64,000 bases of DNA. Origin: Ochrobactrum sp. CGA5 (GTDB lineage Bacteria; Pseudomonadota; Alphaproteobacteria; Rhizobiales; Rhizobiaceae). The position numbers and the translations under genes were made by a program. The notes beneath the pieces are model-generated. The model was not told the origin of the DNA. It did no database searches and saw only the letters and a program-made list of their open reading frames with translations. Location: contig NZ_VCIG01000009.1 in the NCBI RefSeq assembly GCF_006345815.1, positions 159,095 through 223,094 of the forward strand. The letters are read 5' to 3'. This document shows, in pieces, positions 42,287 through 52,023 of the stretch (position 1 is its first letter; the number at the start of each line of letters is the position of its first letter).

Positions 42287-43603
42287 TTACCAGCGGCGCT
42301 CGAAACGGCGGCGCAAAATGATTGCTGCAATGTTCATTACGGCAAGGAACAGAAGCAGGACAATGATAGCGCCTGACGTGCGTTCCACAAAGGCACGTTC
42401 TGCTTCATTGGCCCACATATAGATCTGCACTGGCAAAGCGGTCGCCGGGTCCATCGGGGTCGATGGCACATCTGCAACAAAGGCCACCATGCCGATCAGA
42501 AGAAGAGGGGCGGTTTCACCAAGTGCATGGGCGAGACCGATGATCGTGCCGGTCAGGATGCCGGGTGCGGCAAGCGGCAGGACATGGTGAAACACCATCT
42601 GCGTCTTTGAAGCGCCAAGACCAAGAGCGGCGGCGCGGATGGAAGGCGGCACAGCGCGAAGGGCGGCGCGCGTCGCAATAATGATGGTGGGAAGTGTCAT
42701 CAGCGTCAGCACCAGACCACCGACCAGAGAAGCTGAGCGCGGCAGACCGAAAAAATTGATGAAGACGGCAAGCCCGAGAAGACCGAACACGATGGACGGC
42801 ACAGCCGCCAGATTGTTGATATTCACCTCAATCATGTCGGTGAACCGGTTCTTCTTGGCAAACTCTTCCAGATAGATCGAAGCGGCAACGCCGATAGGCA
42901 GCGACAGACCGAGAACGATCAGCATCATGTAAAGAGAGCCTACCAGCGCAACACCGAGACCGGATGTTTCCGGGCGGCTGGAGGCACCGAAGGTGAAGAG
43001 ACCGGCATTAAACGCCTCTTTCATGACGCCCTCTTCCGAAAGCGTCTTCATCCAGCCAACCTGACGGTCCGAAACCTTGCGGCTCGCCTCCGGCACGGAA
43101 AGGTCAATCTGCCCCTTAAAGGCGGAATCGATGTCGGCGCCTGCCAGAACCGGAACAGTCTGCGTCGTACCGATAAGCGATGGATTGTCCATCACCATCT
43201 CGCGCAGCTGAATACGCACGCCATCCGAATAGAAGCGCCCAAGATCGCGCATCGCTGGACGGTCTGTCGTGGCGACACCCAGCTTTTCAGCCAGCGCATT
43301 GCGTATCAGCAACGGATAGTTGGCCGTGATCAGTACATTCGGATCGGTCGCACGCTTGTTTCCAGGATCGATCACCTTTTCTTCAAGCTTGACCGGCAGA
43401 TAAAGCGTCGTCTGCCAGAAGGCGGTGTAACCCTTGGAGAAAACCGAGAAGAGGAGAGCGCACAGAAAAAATACACCGATGGCAATCGCAGCAATACCGT
43501 AGTAGCGGAAGCGGCGTTCGGCAGCGTAGCGGCGTTTCAATCCGATATCGCGGCGTGTCGGCTGAGCCGTTCTGCCGCCGGTGTTAAAGGTCGTATCGGT
43601 CAT
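42287..43603 (-). CDS. pstA: Phosphate ABC transporter permease PstA
   Basis: Inner-membrane permease of the Pst importer. One N-terminal TM helix (about 35-55) is followed by a periplasmic insertion of about 150 residues, then the core permease domain with six TMs. The EAA-type coupling loop is in [19 protein letters not shown]. At 438 residues it is far longer than E. coli PstA (296), as in other Rhizobiales. Its ATG overlaps the pstC stop by one base, so the two are translationally coupled. Confidence 0.92.
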   Translation of the reverse strand: MTDTTFNTGGRTAQPTRRDIGLKRRYAAERRFRYYGIAAIAIGVFFLCALLFSVFSKGYTAFWQTTLYLPVKLEEKVIDPGNKRATDPNVLITANYPLLIRNALAEKLGVATTDRPAMRDLGRFYSDGVRIQLREMVMDNPSLIGTTQTVPVLAGADIDSAFKGQIDLSVPEASRKVSDRQVGWMKTLSEEGVMKEAFNAGLFTFGASSRPETSGLGVALVGSLYMMLIVLGLSLPIGVAASIYLEEFAKKNRFTDMIEVNINNLAAVPSIVFGLLGLAVFINFFGLPRSASLVGGLVLTLMTLPTIIIATRAALRAVPPSIRAAALGLGASKTQMVFHHVLPLAAPGILTGTIIGLAHALGETAPLLLIGMVAFVADVPSTPMDPATALPVQIYMWANEAERAFVERTSGAIIVLLLFLAVMNIAAIILRRRFERRW

Positions 43604-45096
43604 TATTCGTACTGCTCCCGGTATTTGCGCACGATGTGCAGCGCAAAGATGTTCATGATCAGCGTCAGGACGAAAAGCGTGATGCCGAGTGCAAAAGCTA
43701 CCAGCGTTTGCGGCGAGTTGAATTCAAGGTCACCCGTGAGCTGGTTGACGATCTTCACCGTTATGGTGGTCATCGCCTCGAATGGATTGATATTGATACG
43801 TGCAGCAACACCTGCCGCCAGAACCACGATCATGGTTTCGCCGATAGCGCGGGATGCGGTCATCAAAAGCGCGCCGACGATGCCCGGAAGAGCAGCCGGA
43901 AGGACCACACGTTTGATAGTTTCGGAACGGGTCGCGCCGAGACCTAGCGAACCGTCGCGCAAGGTCCGGGGTACAGCAGTGATGATGTCATCGGAGAGAG
44001 AGGACACGAAGGGTATCAGCATCACGCCCATGACAAGCCCAGCGGTCAGAACGCTCTGTGCCATGATGAAACCCTGACCACCTGCAATGGCAATCGAAAG
44101 ATCGCGCAGGAAAGGTCCGACGGTCACAAGGGCGAAGAAGCCGTAGACGATGCTGGGAATACCGGCGAGAAGCTCGAGGACTGGCTTTATGACAGTACGT
44201 ACGCGGGGCGAAGCATATTCTGCCATATAGATGGCCGAGAACAGCCCAACAGGAACGGCGAACAGCATGGCTACAAGCGCGATATAAAGTGTACCGGCTA
44301 AGAGCGGGATGAGACCGAATTGGCCTGTCTCACCACCCGAACCGGCTGCGGCGAAACGCGGATCCCATACAGTGCCAAAGAAGAAATCCCACGGCGAAAC
44401 GGATTGGAAGAAGCTGATGGTCTGGAACAGCATCGAACAGATGATACCGACCGTCGTCAGAATGGCGATACCGGATGCAGCGATCAACCCCCAGAGAACG
44501 ATCCGCTCGACATTGTTGCGCGCGCGCATGCGGCGGCTGATCGTGGAAAGGCCGAAGATCAGACCTGCGATGGCGATCACCAAAGAAACAGCGGAACCGA
44601 CTGTATGGGTCAGCGCCGTTGCCTTTTTCAGGTAGAGCGCGATCGGCACCATATAATCCTGGCCTTCGGTCGCGAGCGCGACACCCTTGGATGCAAGCAT
44701 CGCGCGAGCATCCTGATAGTTCGCCGGGAAGCTCTCCAGTTCAGCAGGCGTCAGCCGGTCAAGCCCGTTAGCCAGCCCACGCACCATACCAAGCTGCAAG
44801 CTGCGATTGGTAAAGGAAGCGCCCTCAACGGTGTTCGGCAAGCGAGCGGCCGCGCTATGATCGAGATAGACCGATGTTCCAACGGCCCATACAGCGAGAA
44901 ACAGAACTGCAGGCAAGGCGGAGACGAGGAAAACCCACCAGCCATGATAATGCGGACGGGAATGCATTTTCCCGGTCGGCGAGGCTTTAGCGGAAGCGGA
45001 CTGCGCCTTGTCCAATGCAACAGCACGCTGGCGGCCTATGAAGAATCCGATCAGCCCGATTGCAACGATACTGACGAGAACCAGAAAGAAGGACAT
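43603..45096 (-). CDS. pstC: Phosphate ABC transporter permease PstC
   Basis: Partner permease of PstA. An N-terminal TM helix (1-20), a second near 50-75 and a periplasmic loop precede the core. The EAA loop is in SLGLGATRSETIKRVVLPAA near residue 395. At 497 residues it is about 180 longer than the E. coli protein; the extra part is the N-terminal TM/periplasmic region, an alphaproteobacterial trait. It follows pstS after 150 bp that contain a hairpin. Confidence 0.92.
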   Translation of the reverse strand: MSFFLVLVSIVAIGLIGFFIGRQRAVALDKAQSASAKASPTGKMHSRPHYHGWWVFLVSALPAVLFLAVWAVGTSVYLDHSAAARLPNTVEGASFTNRSLQLGMVRGLANGLDRLTPAELESFPANYQDARAMLASKGVALATEGQDYMVPIALYLKKATALTHTVGSAVSLVIAIAGLIFGLSTISRRMRARNNVERIVLWGLIAASGIAILTTVGIICSMLFQTISFFQSVSPWDFFFGTVWDPRFAAAGSGGETGQFGLIPLLAGTLYIALVAMLFAVPVGLFSAIYMAEYASPRVRTVIKPVLELLAGIPSIVYGFFALVTVGPFLRDLSIAIAGGQGFIMAQSVLTAGLVMGVMLIPFVSSLSDDIITAVPRTLRDGSLGLGATRSETIKRVVLPAALPGIVGALLMTASRAIGETMIVVLAAGVAARININPFEAMTTITVKIVNQLTGDLEFNSPQTLVAFALGITLFVLTLIMNIFALHIVRKYREQYE

Positions 45097-45196
45097 TCAA
45101 TTTCCCCGGTTGCCCTAATGAATGCGGACCGGTTTTAAGGTGCAGCTTCCACCTATGCCGTTCCGCGCGGAGACGCCTGCCTTACGGCAAAGGCGC

Positions 45197-45238
45197 AAAA
45201 AGGAGAAGGAACGCGGAGATTTGTCATCCCCGCGTTCC
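45197..45238 (-). terminator. Hairpin between pstS and pstC (partial terminator)
   Basis: 9-bp stem GGAACGCGG/CCGCGTTCC with a 13-nt loop, followed on the minus strand by TTCTCCTTTTTG. Placed 12 bp past pstS, it probably ends many pstS transcripts, giving more PstS than membrane components. Confidence 0.75.
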
Positions 45239-45249
45239 GTAGATCAAAC

Positions 45250-46296
45250 CTACTTTGCAGCCAACGTCTTACCTTCAGAGAAGGCAGCGCGCTGTGCTTC
45301 ACGTTCGGCATCTGGAGCCGGAACCAGGCCGTATTCGGCGAGCGGACCGTCAGGACCGATCATCTGATCGTTGAGGAAGAATTCAACATATTCCTTCAGT
45401 CCGGGGATAACGCCGAGGTGCGCTTTCTTCACGTAGAAGAATAGTGGGCGCGACACCGGATACTCGCCCGAAGCGACGGTAGCAGCCGAAGGGGTGATGT
45501 CGTTGACGGTGGCAACCTTCAACTTGTCGGCGTTGTTTTCGAAGAAGTAGAGGCCGAAGACGCCGACGCCGGTCTTGTTAGAGTCGATGCGAGCCAGCGT
45601 TTCAGCATAATCGCCGTCGATGTCAACAGCCTTGCCGTCCTTGCGAACTGCAATACAGGCTGAAGCGGCAGCCTTGTCGTCAAGACCGGTCTTCTTGATT
45701 TCATCGAGAGCGCCGGAGTGCTTGCAGCCGTCGGCAAGAACCTTTTCTTCAAACACTTCGCGGGTACCGTGCTTTTCACCCGGAATATAGGCCGCAATGT
45801 CCCAATCCGGCAGGTTCGGGTTAACCTGGTTCCACTTGGTATTCGGATTGTCGACCAGCTTGCCGTCGACAACGAGCTTGGCTGCAAGAGCCTTATAGAC
45901 ATCTTCCGGCTTCAGCTTCCAATCCGGGCCCTTCGCGTCGGTTGCAAAAACGATGCCGTCATAGCCGAAACGCACTTCCTGAACGTCCTTGACGCCAGCC
46001 TCGATGCACGATTTCAGTTCAGAGTCCTTCATGGCGCGTGATGAATTGGCGATATCGATGGTATTTTCACCGACACCCTTGCAGAATTCCTTGATACCTG
46101 CGCCCGAGCCGCCCGATTCAACAACCGGCGTCTTGAAGTTCGGGAAGGTTTCACCGAACGTTTCGGCGACGATTTTTGCATAAGGCAGGACGGTCGAAGA
46201 ACCGGCAACCTGAATCTGATCGCGCGCCTGGGCGGCGGAAACCGACATAACGGCAGCGATGGCAAGTGCTGCGGTCGAGGAAATCATCTTGTTCAT
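45250..46296 (-). CDS. pstS: Phosphate-binding protein PstS
   Basis: Periplasmic receptor for the Pst importer. A Sec signal peptide occupies about residues 1-24 (MNKMISSTAALAIAAVMSVSAAQA). Mature-domain phosphate ligands are seen in AGSSTVLPYA and in the SGGSGAGIKEFC segment. 348 residues. First gene of pstSCAB-phoU-phoB, with a Pho box about 80 bp upstream of its start, so PhoB control is expected. Confidence 0.94.
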   Translation of the reverse strand: MNKMISSTAALAIAAVMSVSAAQARDQIQVAGSSTVLPYAKIVAETFGETFPNFKTPVVESGGSGAGIKEFCKGVGENTIDIANSSRAMKDSELKSCIEAGVKDVQEVRFGYDGIVFATDAKGPDWKLKPEDVYKALAAKLVVDGKLVDNPNTKWNQVNPNLPDWDIAAYIPGEKHGTREVFEEKVLADGCKHSGALDEIKKTGLDDKAAASACIAVRKDGKAVDIDGDYAETLARIDSNKTGVGVFGLYFFENNADKLKVATVNDITPSAATVASGEYPVSRPLFFYVKKAHLGVIPGLKEYVEFFLNDQMIGPDGPLAEYGLVPAPDAEREAQRAAFSEGKTLAAK

Positions 46297-46373
46297 GAGC
46301 TGCGGCTCCTGTTGTAAAAGACATATGACGATGTGGCGTCGTTAGCCCTCTACGCGCTCTATATTACATTCAT

Positions 46374-46391
46374 ATGACACTATTGTTACAG
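46374..46391 (-). promoter_or_regulatory. Pho box upstream of pstS
   Basis: Read on the minus strand: CTGTAAC-AATA-GTGTCAT, two 7-bp half-sites 11 bp apart, as PhoB requires. It lies 78 bp upstream of pstS and would overlap the -35 region of its promoter. Confidence 0.82.
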
Positions 46392-46465
46392 GTTTGTATC
46401 AGAGCCGCTTGCCAGTGACTTTGTGGTGTTCTGCCGTCCCTTGAACCGGCAAAGATTTTCAACCT

Positions 46466-47635
46466 CTAGAAATACGGTAAACGTGCACCAAGAGCTTCAA
46501 TGCCGGAAACATCGACATTGGCGAAGGCAAAGCGCAGGAACGCATCCTGTCCCTCACCGAAAAACCGACCCGGCAAGGTGACGATGCCGAGCGACTTCGC
46601 AAGACGTTCGGCAACTTCCACGGATGAGACCTGTGGACAAGGATGACGGACAAAAGCGAAATAGGCCCCAACTGCCTCCACATGCCAGCCTTCAACATTG
46701 GCCATGATCGACCGCAATGCAGAGGCGCGTCCTGCAATCTCGCCGCGATTATTGTCACGCCAGCCGCTCAGAGGTTCGAGCGCGCGCGCGACAGCGATCT
46801 GCGGCGCACGACTTGCGCATATCTGCAGATTGTCCATAACTTTTGCGACGCTCTCGACCATCGTCTGGCCCGCTATAATTGCACCAAGCCGGTGCCCCGG
46901 AATGCAGAACGACTTTGAAAAGCTGTAAAGCTGGATCAGATGCGATGGCCAGTCCGCCTCTTCGAACAGCCGGTGCGGCGGTTCGTTAGCGTCGGCCAGA
47001 AAATCGCGATAGGTCTCGTCCAGAATGAGCCATGTCCCGTTGTCGCGGCACAGAGCATAGATCTCCGACAATAACTTCGCCGGATAGACCGCTCCGGTGG
47101 GGTTGTTCGGGGAAACAAGCGCCAGCGCCGCAATACTTGGACGAAGTGCAGCCCGAACGTCTTCAATGCTGGGGATAAAACCATTCTGGGCATAACAGGG
47201 CACGGAACCCGAAGCGATGCCGAGCATTTCCAGCGACGTACGGTGATTGAAATAGAACGGATCGGTGGTCAACACCGTATCGCCGCTTTGCGCCACACAG
47301 AGGATAGCAGCGATAAAGGCCTGATTGCAGCCGGATGTGATGTGGACATTGGAAGCATTGATCTGTGTCCGATAGAGCTGACCGACATGGGCCGAATAGG
47401 CCCCACGCAAGACTTTTTCACCCTCAATCGGCCCGTAGCCGGCGGAAGCGACCGACCCCGCTGCCTCGCCGAGAAAGCGCAGCATATCGGGATGCGGTGG
47501 ATAGCCGGGGACTGCCTGCGACAAATCAATCAGAGCACCACGCGATCCGTCATAGTCCCGCGCCCAGGCTTGAACCGCTGGAATGGGCGGCGCAGAAAGG
47601 CGCTCTATCAGAGGATTAACAGCAGGCAAGGACAT
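46466..47635 (-). CDS. PLP-dependent aminotransferase, class I/II
   Basis: Fold-type I aminotransferase. The PLP lysine is in YSFSKSFCIPGHRLG (about residue 235); the cofactor-phosphate segment is TSGCNQAFIAA, and the Asp/Tyr pair that holds PLP is in WLILDETYRDF. The C-terminal Arg that binds the substrate carboxylate is in FLRFAFANVD. 389 residues, full length. The substrate cannot be told; the neighbours (pst operon, DUF454 protein) give no clue. Confidence 0.85.
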   Translation of the reverse strand: MSLPAVNPLIERLSAPPIPAVQAWARDYDGSRGALIDLSQAVPGYPPHPDMLRFLGEAAGSVASAGYGPIEGEKVLRGAYSAHVGQLYRTQINASNVHITSGCNQAFIAAILCVAQSGDTVLTTDPFYFNHRTSLEMLGIASGSVPCYAQNGFIPSIEDVRAALRPSIAALALVSPNNPTGAVYPAKLLSEIYALCRDNGTWLILDETYRDFLADANEPPHRLFEEADWPSHLIQLYSFSKSFCIPGHRLGAIIAGQTMVESVAKVMDNLQICASRAPQIAVARALEPLSGWRDNNRGEIAGRASALRSIMANVEGWHVEAVGAYFAFVRHPCPQVSSVEVAERLAKSLGIVTLPGRFFGEGQDAFLRFAFANVDVSGIEALGARLPYF

Positions 47636-47695
47636 TGGCGGCTCCCATAGTGGTTTCGGCCACTCTTATAGTGAACCCCTGCGTGGTTGAAGCCG

Positions 47696-48112
47696 TTATT
47701 CGCTCGGACGCGAAAGCACGTAAGCGGCAGAACCGAGCATGAAGATCGTTACTGCCGTTGCCAGCAGCCAGCCGGGTTGCGCGCCCCACCAGAACAGACC
47801 ATAGCCGACCGTCATGCCGAGACAGGCGTAAAGTTTCGCCCGCGGCGGGATAGCTCCACGCTCGCGCCATTTTATGACCAGTGGACCGAAACGCTGATCG
47901 GCAAGCAGACGCGCTTCAAGCTCCGGTGACGATCGTGCAAAGAACCACGCAGCAAGAATGATGAAGATCGTAGTCGGCATGACAGGCAGGAAAGCGCCAA
48001 TAATACCAAGCCCCAGCATCATGAAGCCGAGGCAAAGATAGAGTATCCGCTTGCTCACCGAAGTTGCTGGCGATGCGGTCTCGGTTCGGTCTCTTTCGGG
48101 GTGGTCCTGCAT
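47696..48112 (-). CDS. YbaN-family (DUF454) membrane protein
   Basis: 138 residues. Two closely spaced hydrophobic segments (about 27-65) carry the family signature LGFMMLGLGIIGAFLPVMPTT, followed by FARSSPELEARLLADQRFGP, and a third pair lies near 95-135. DUF454 proteins are small inner-membrane proteins of unknown function. No operon partner is apparent. Confidence 0.8.
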   Translation of the reverse strand: MQDHPERDRTETASPATSVSKRILYLCLGFMMLGLGIIGAFLPVMPTTIFIILAAWFFARSSPELEARLLADQRFGPLVIKWRERGAIPPRAKLYACLGMTVGYGLFWWGAQPGWLLATAVTIFMLGSAAYVLSRPSE

Positions 48113-48674
48113 GGCTATCCATCGTCTGATCTGGATGCTTATAGCAGGATTCCAGAGCTTTCGTGCAGGGTCCCAGCAGTCAAAGAAACGTCATACCGTT
48201 GCGTTTCAGCCTGTGGATAACTTTTTGCGACCGGTGAGGAATTATGAAACACAGTCATAAATTGCAATTTCGCCCCCGAAATGCCTTATTTCTTCAACTT
48301 TGCCACCGAAGCTGAAAACTTTCCCTACAAATAAAAATTGTAATCAGGGCTTTTCCGCTTGGCTATCGGGCAAGCAGTTTTGCTTGCTATCAACACGCGA
48401 ACACAAGGCACATTAAATTTCCGCAGCGTAATCTTAACGAATCGTAAGAATCTTTAAAGAAATAGAACCCAATATTTCCTAATATTCCTTGGTTATTTTT
48501 ATGTCTCTAAGTAAACAACGTTCAGTATAGGATGATTTTCCCGGCGCGATATAGATTCAATTATCGCACAATGTTCTCATTCGAACCACGTCAGCGCCAC
48601 ATTTGAATTCCAATTCGCGGTTGTCTTTTCAGTGACAACTGCAAGGCACCCCGTTAACAACTATTGGATCTGGC
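48113..48674. other. AT-rich intergenic region with a consensus DnaA box
   Basis: About 560 bp with marked A+T richness from 48240 to 48620 and no supported gene. A perfect TTATCCACA lies on the minus strand at 48212-48220. Several GANTC sites are present near 48430. The right part must hold the rlpA-like promoter. Confidence 0.55.
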
Positions 48675-49031
48675 ATGACTTTCAAGACCCGTATGGCTAT
48701 GCTTGCCGTTGCGGTAACCGGTGTTCTCGCGGCCACCGCAATCGAGGCTTCAGCACAGCAATGCGGCGGCGCCTCCTGGTACGCCCTCACTTCTCGCACG
48801 GCTTCTGGTGAACGGATGAACCCAGCCGGTCTGACCGCAGCGCACCGTACACTACCGCTTGGCAGCAAGGTCAAGGTGACCAATCAGAGAAATGGCAAGT
48901 CGCTCGTCGTGCGCATCAATGATCGCGGCCCGTTCATCAAAGGACGCGTTCTTGACCTGTCGAAGGGTGCGGCAAGCCGTCTCGGCTTTGTCAGCGCAGG
49001 ACACACCAAGGTCTGTTTTACGCCCCTTTGA
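48675..49031 (+). CDS. RlpA-like septal lytic transglycosylase family protein
   Basis: Short secreted protein with a Sec signal peptide (about residues 1-27, ending EASAQ) and a single double-psi beta-barrel domain ([20 protein letters not shown] to the end). The [21 protein letters not shown] segment is the RlpA hallmark, with the acidic residue proposed for catalysis. No SPOR domain, so at 118 residues it is a minimal form. An AT-rich region precedes it. Confidence 0.85.
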   Translation: MTFKTRMAMLAVAVTGVLAATAIEASAQQCGGASWYALTSRTASGERMNPAGLTAAHRTLPLGSKVKVTNQRNGKSLVVRINDRGPFIKGRVLDLSKGAASRLGFVSAGHTKVCFTPL

Positions 49032-49162
49032 TTTCGGCAAGGTTTCATCCGGCTGCTACATATAGGGCATTTCCAGTTCAAACGCAGTCTCGGGAAATGC
49101 TCCATCGAGTTGCCTTCGACATGTCTTGCCCCAACACCAGTTCTCATTTTTCAGGAACATGC

Positions 49163-50623
49163 CTATCTCCGATCCAGCCGGTCAGTGAACCACCGGGTCA
49201 GCTTGATCCAGACGTCGTCCTTTTCGGCGGCATCCTCGATCCCGTGTTCAAGATTGGGATTGTCGTTGACTTCGATCACCACCACGCCATCGTCCGTTTC
49301 TTTCAGATCGACGCCATAAAGTCCGTCTCCAATACAGCGTGCCGCACGCAAGCCGGTTTCAAGAACTCGTGGTGGCGCGTCACCCAGCGCATAGGAACGA
49401 AACCCGCCTTCCAGAGGCTTGCCGCCCGTATCGTGTTGAACGATCTGCCAGTGGTTCTTCGCCATCATGTACTGGCAAATGAAAAGCGGCTTTCCGTCGA
49501 GAACCCCAACGCGCCAGTCGAACTTTGTCGGCATGTATTTTTGCGCCAGCAAGAGATCGCTATCCTCCAGCCATAGTGTAGCGAGTGCTTTCAATCCGGC
49601 AAAGTCCTTCACCTTCTTTACGCCCCGCGAGAATGACGAATCCGGTATCTTGATCACCATCGGAAAGCCGAGCATATCGGCAGCACGCTCCAGATCCTCC
49701 TCGCCCGCGATCATCACCGTCGGCGGAACCGCCACGTCGTTTGCCTGCATCAATTCGTGCAGATAAACCTTGTTGGTACAACGTATCATGGAAATCGGGT
49801 CATCAATCACTGGCATGTTTTCCTGCTGCGCCCGTCGGGCGAAACGGTAGGTGTGATTGGAGATCGATGTCGTTTCGCGGATGAAAAGTGCGTCGAAATT
49901 GGCAAGGCGCGGCAGATCGCGCTTGCCGATCGGTTCAACTTCCACTCCGAGCCGGGCCGCAATCCTTGCCCAATGCTTTAGCGTCGAGACGGTAGACGGC
50001 GGCATAGCCTCCTTCGGATCGCACAGAGTTGCAAAGGAATAGCGCGCGGGAACTTTTGGGCGCGCGGCGCGCCACTCACGCTGGGTATAGCGATCAAGCG
50101 CGTTCTCAAAGCGCTCCTTTTGCGCCTTGGTAAACTTCGTGATATTCGCGAAACCGATCTTCTGGATTCGAGCCCATTCACCGGGCTTTACTGTCACTTC
50201 CAGTGACGGCGCGCGAAACCAATCGAACAGCAGCCGTCCGAAGCGTTCAAACTCGGGACTGTCGGCAAGACCGAAATGCACGTGGATCGTTTCCGGCGCT
50301 TTTTCGGGATGCTTGCCAAGCGCCTTGTTCAGCATGTCCTCCAGTTCGGGAATGGCATTTTCATAAAGCCGTCGTTCCGACAGGTCGATCATCGTTTCTA
50401 CGGAAGGGATGATGCGATGCCCGCGCGCTTCAGCTAGAAGCGAAGCGTAATAGCCGCGGCTCTGATAAGCGTAGGAGCGCGACAGATTGATGATGCGGGG
50501 TCGCAGCTGTCCGTTGAAGAGCGCGGGATGCGCGAGATAATCGCGCGTGGTCATGACCTTGTGCGGCGTCGCTCCGTTATCGATATCCGAGAGGCGCCCT
50601 ACGAGAATGACGCAGATCGTCAT
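49163..50623 (-). CDS. RimK-like ATP-grasp ligase with RLAN-type N-terminus
   Basis: Predicted carboxylate-amine ligase that adds amino acids to a peptide or protein end. The N-terminal about 180 residues resemble the RLAN domain found before RimK-type ATP-grasps. The ATP-grasp core has VMIKIPDSSFSRGVKKV, YMPTKFDWRVGVL and the metal-binding end VVIEVNDNPNLEHGIED. 486 residues. It abuts the GNAT/C39 gene; a predicted amidoligase system of this pairing was proposed by Iyer and Aravind, with substrate unknown. Confidence 0.82.
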   Translation of the reverse strand: MTICVILVGRLSDIDNGATPHKVMTTRDYLAHPALFNGQLRPRIINLSRSYAYQSRGYYASLLAEARGHRIIPSVETMIDLSERRLYENAIPELEDMLNKALGKHPEKAPETIHVHFGLADSPEFERFGRLLFDWFRAPSLEVTVKPGEWARIQKIGFANITKFTKAQKERFENALDRYTQREWRAARPKVPARYSFATLCDPKEAMPPSTVSTLKHWARIAARLGVEVEPIGKRDLPRLANFDALFIRETTSISNHTYRFARRAQQENMPVIDDPISMIRCTNKVYLHELMQANDVAVPPTVMIAGEEDLERAADMLGFPMVIKIPDSSFSRGVKKVKDFAGLKALATLWLEDSDLLLAQKYMPTKFDWRVGVLDGKPLFICQYMMAKNHWQIVQHDTGGKPLEGGFRSYALGDAPPRVLETGLRAARCIGDGLYGVDLKETDDGVVVIEVNDNPNLEHGIEDAAEKDDVWIKLTRWFTDRLDRR

Positions 50624-51729
50624 CAGTCCGTCCTTTTTTCCAGAATAACGGCAGCCCTGAGCCCATCACTGCCGAAGCGTGCGATGCGGTCGAAAATATG
50701 AAAGGGAACCGGGACATTTGCAGCATCGGCAATGGTTTCGCCGAGCTCTTCCTCCACCCAGGGATCGTGAATGAAAATGTGGCGCCCATCTTCACCATGA
50801 GCGAGCACCCAATGCGGCACTTTTTTGCCGAACATATGATAGCCACTGACCAACACGATCACGGCTGCCCCACGCCGCAAGGCAACCAGAATGTCATGCA
50901 GTGTGAAACCTCTATAGTCCACCGGAATGTCATAAGCTTCTGTGCGCTGGCGAAAATCGGTCTGCGCCAGTTGCATGACCTTGCGTTTTTCTTCCGAACG
51001 CACCGACTGCAGAAAGAGCATGTCCTCGATAGAAACAATGATCGAAGCTTTGAGACCGCGCTCATGTGCAGCGACTGCAAGCCCGAAAGGCTCACATCCG
51101 CCCGGCCCTGACATCATATAGATCGTCGTCGCATCGCGCCAAAGGCGGACTTCCAAGACCGGATCAAGCCGTGTCTCCCGATTGTGCCGGGCAAGTACCA
51201 TCATCAGGCAGGCCGCACCGCAGGTAAAATCGGTCGTCTGTTCATAATAGGGAAAGGCTGTGACCGGCGAAACATCACCGCGGACCGTCTTCTCAAAACG
51301 CAGAGCATCCGAATGGTCAGCATAGTAGTCGAGATAGCGTCCGATGGGACGGTAACCGTACCGCTTGTAGAGCGCAATCGCTCGTTCATTATCCTCGCGC
51401 ACTTCTAACCGCAGCAACGGACGATCGTGATCGTAAGCGGCTGTTTCCGCCGCCTGCAACAGGAGAGAGCCTACACCCTTGACCTTGGCCTCCGGATCGA
51501 CGGCTATAGAGTAAAGTCGCGCAAGCGCAGTGCCATGACGAAACAGGATCATCGCATAGCCGACAACCAGCCCGTCCACTGTTGCGACAATGGTTTCTGC
51601 GGTCGGGCGCGCAATTAGAACGCGAAATGAACGGCGGGAAATTCGGTCTGTTTCGAAACAACGCTCTTCGATGCGCAGGAGCGCGTCTACGTCGTCTGCC
51701 GTGGCCTTGCGCGTTGTTGCGCCTGTCAT
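50623..51729 (-). CDS. GNAT acetyltransferase fused to a C39-like peptidase domain
   Basis: Two-domain protein. Residues 1-150 form a GNAT acetyltransferase, with the acetyl-CoA loop AVDPEAKVKGVGSLLLQAAE. Residues about 155-368 form a papain-like C39 domain whose catalytic cysteine is in QTTDFTCGAACLM (about 170) and whose histidine/Asp are likely in HWVLAHGEDGRHIFIHDPW. The stop overlaps the start of the RimK-like gene by one base, so the two are coupled. A peptide-trimming/modifying step with the ligase is inferred. Confidence 0.82.
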   Translation of the reverse strand: MTGATTRKATADDVDALLRIEERCFETDRISRRSFRVLIARPTAETIVATVDGLVVGYAMILFRHGTALARLYSIAVDPEAKVKGVGSLLLQAAETAAYDHDRPLLRLEVREDNERAIALYKRYGYRPIGRYLDYYADHSDALRFEKTVRGDVSPVTAFPYYEQTTDFTCGAACLMMVLARHNRETRLDPVLEVRLWRDATTIYMMSGPGGCEPFGLAVAAHERGLKASIIVSIEDMLFLQSVRSEEKRKVMQLAQTDFRQRTEAYDIPVDYRGFTLHDILVALRRGAAVIVLVSGYHMFGKKVPHWVLAHGEDGRHIFIHDPWVEEELGETIADAANVPVPFHIFDRIARFGSDGLRAAVILEKRTD

Positions 51730-52023
51730 GTTTTGGCCTTTGCAAAGGGATCATTACGATCCAGTCGAACACCAACAATTGGCTTATTCGCGGCAAAAGA
51801 CAAGCGCCCGGACCGTGGCAAAATTATGAGTGATTTCCGGTACTCGCTCTGTTCGCAGAGCCGGAAAACTCAATCAATAATTGCACCGCACAAAAATACA
51901 CGCATTAACCATTAATTAAGAAGTCGGGCGATCCCGGCGCCAACCGAATTGACTCCAGAGTATTTCAGACATTAACGTTTCGTTAATAAATGAGTAAATG
52001 GCGAAAGCCAAAGGGCGTTGAGT

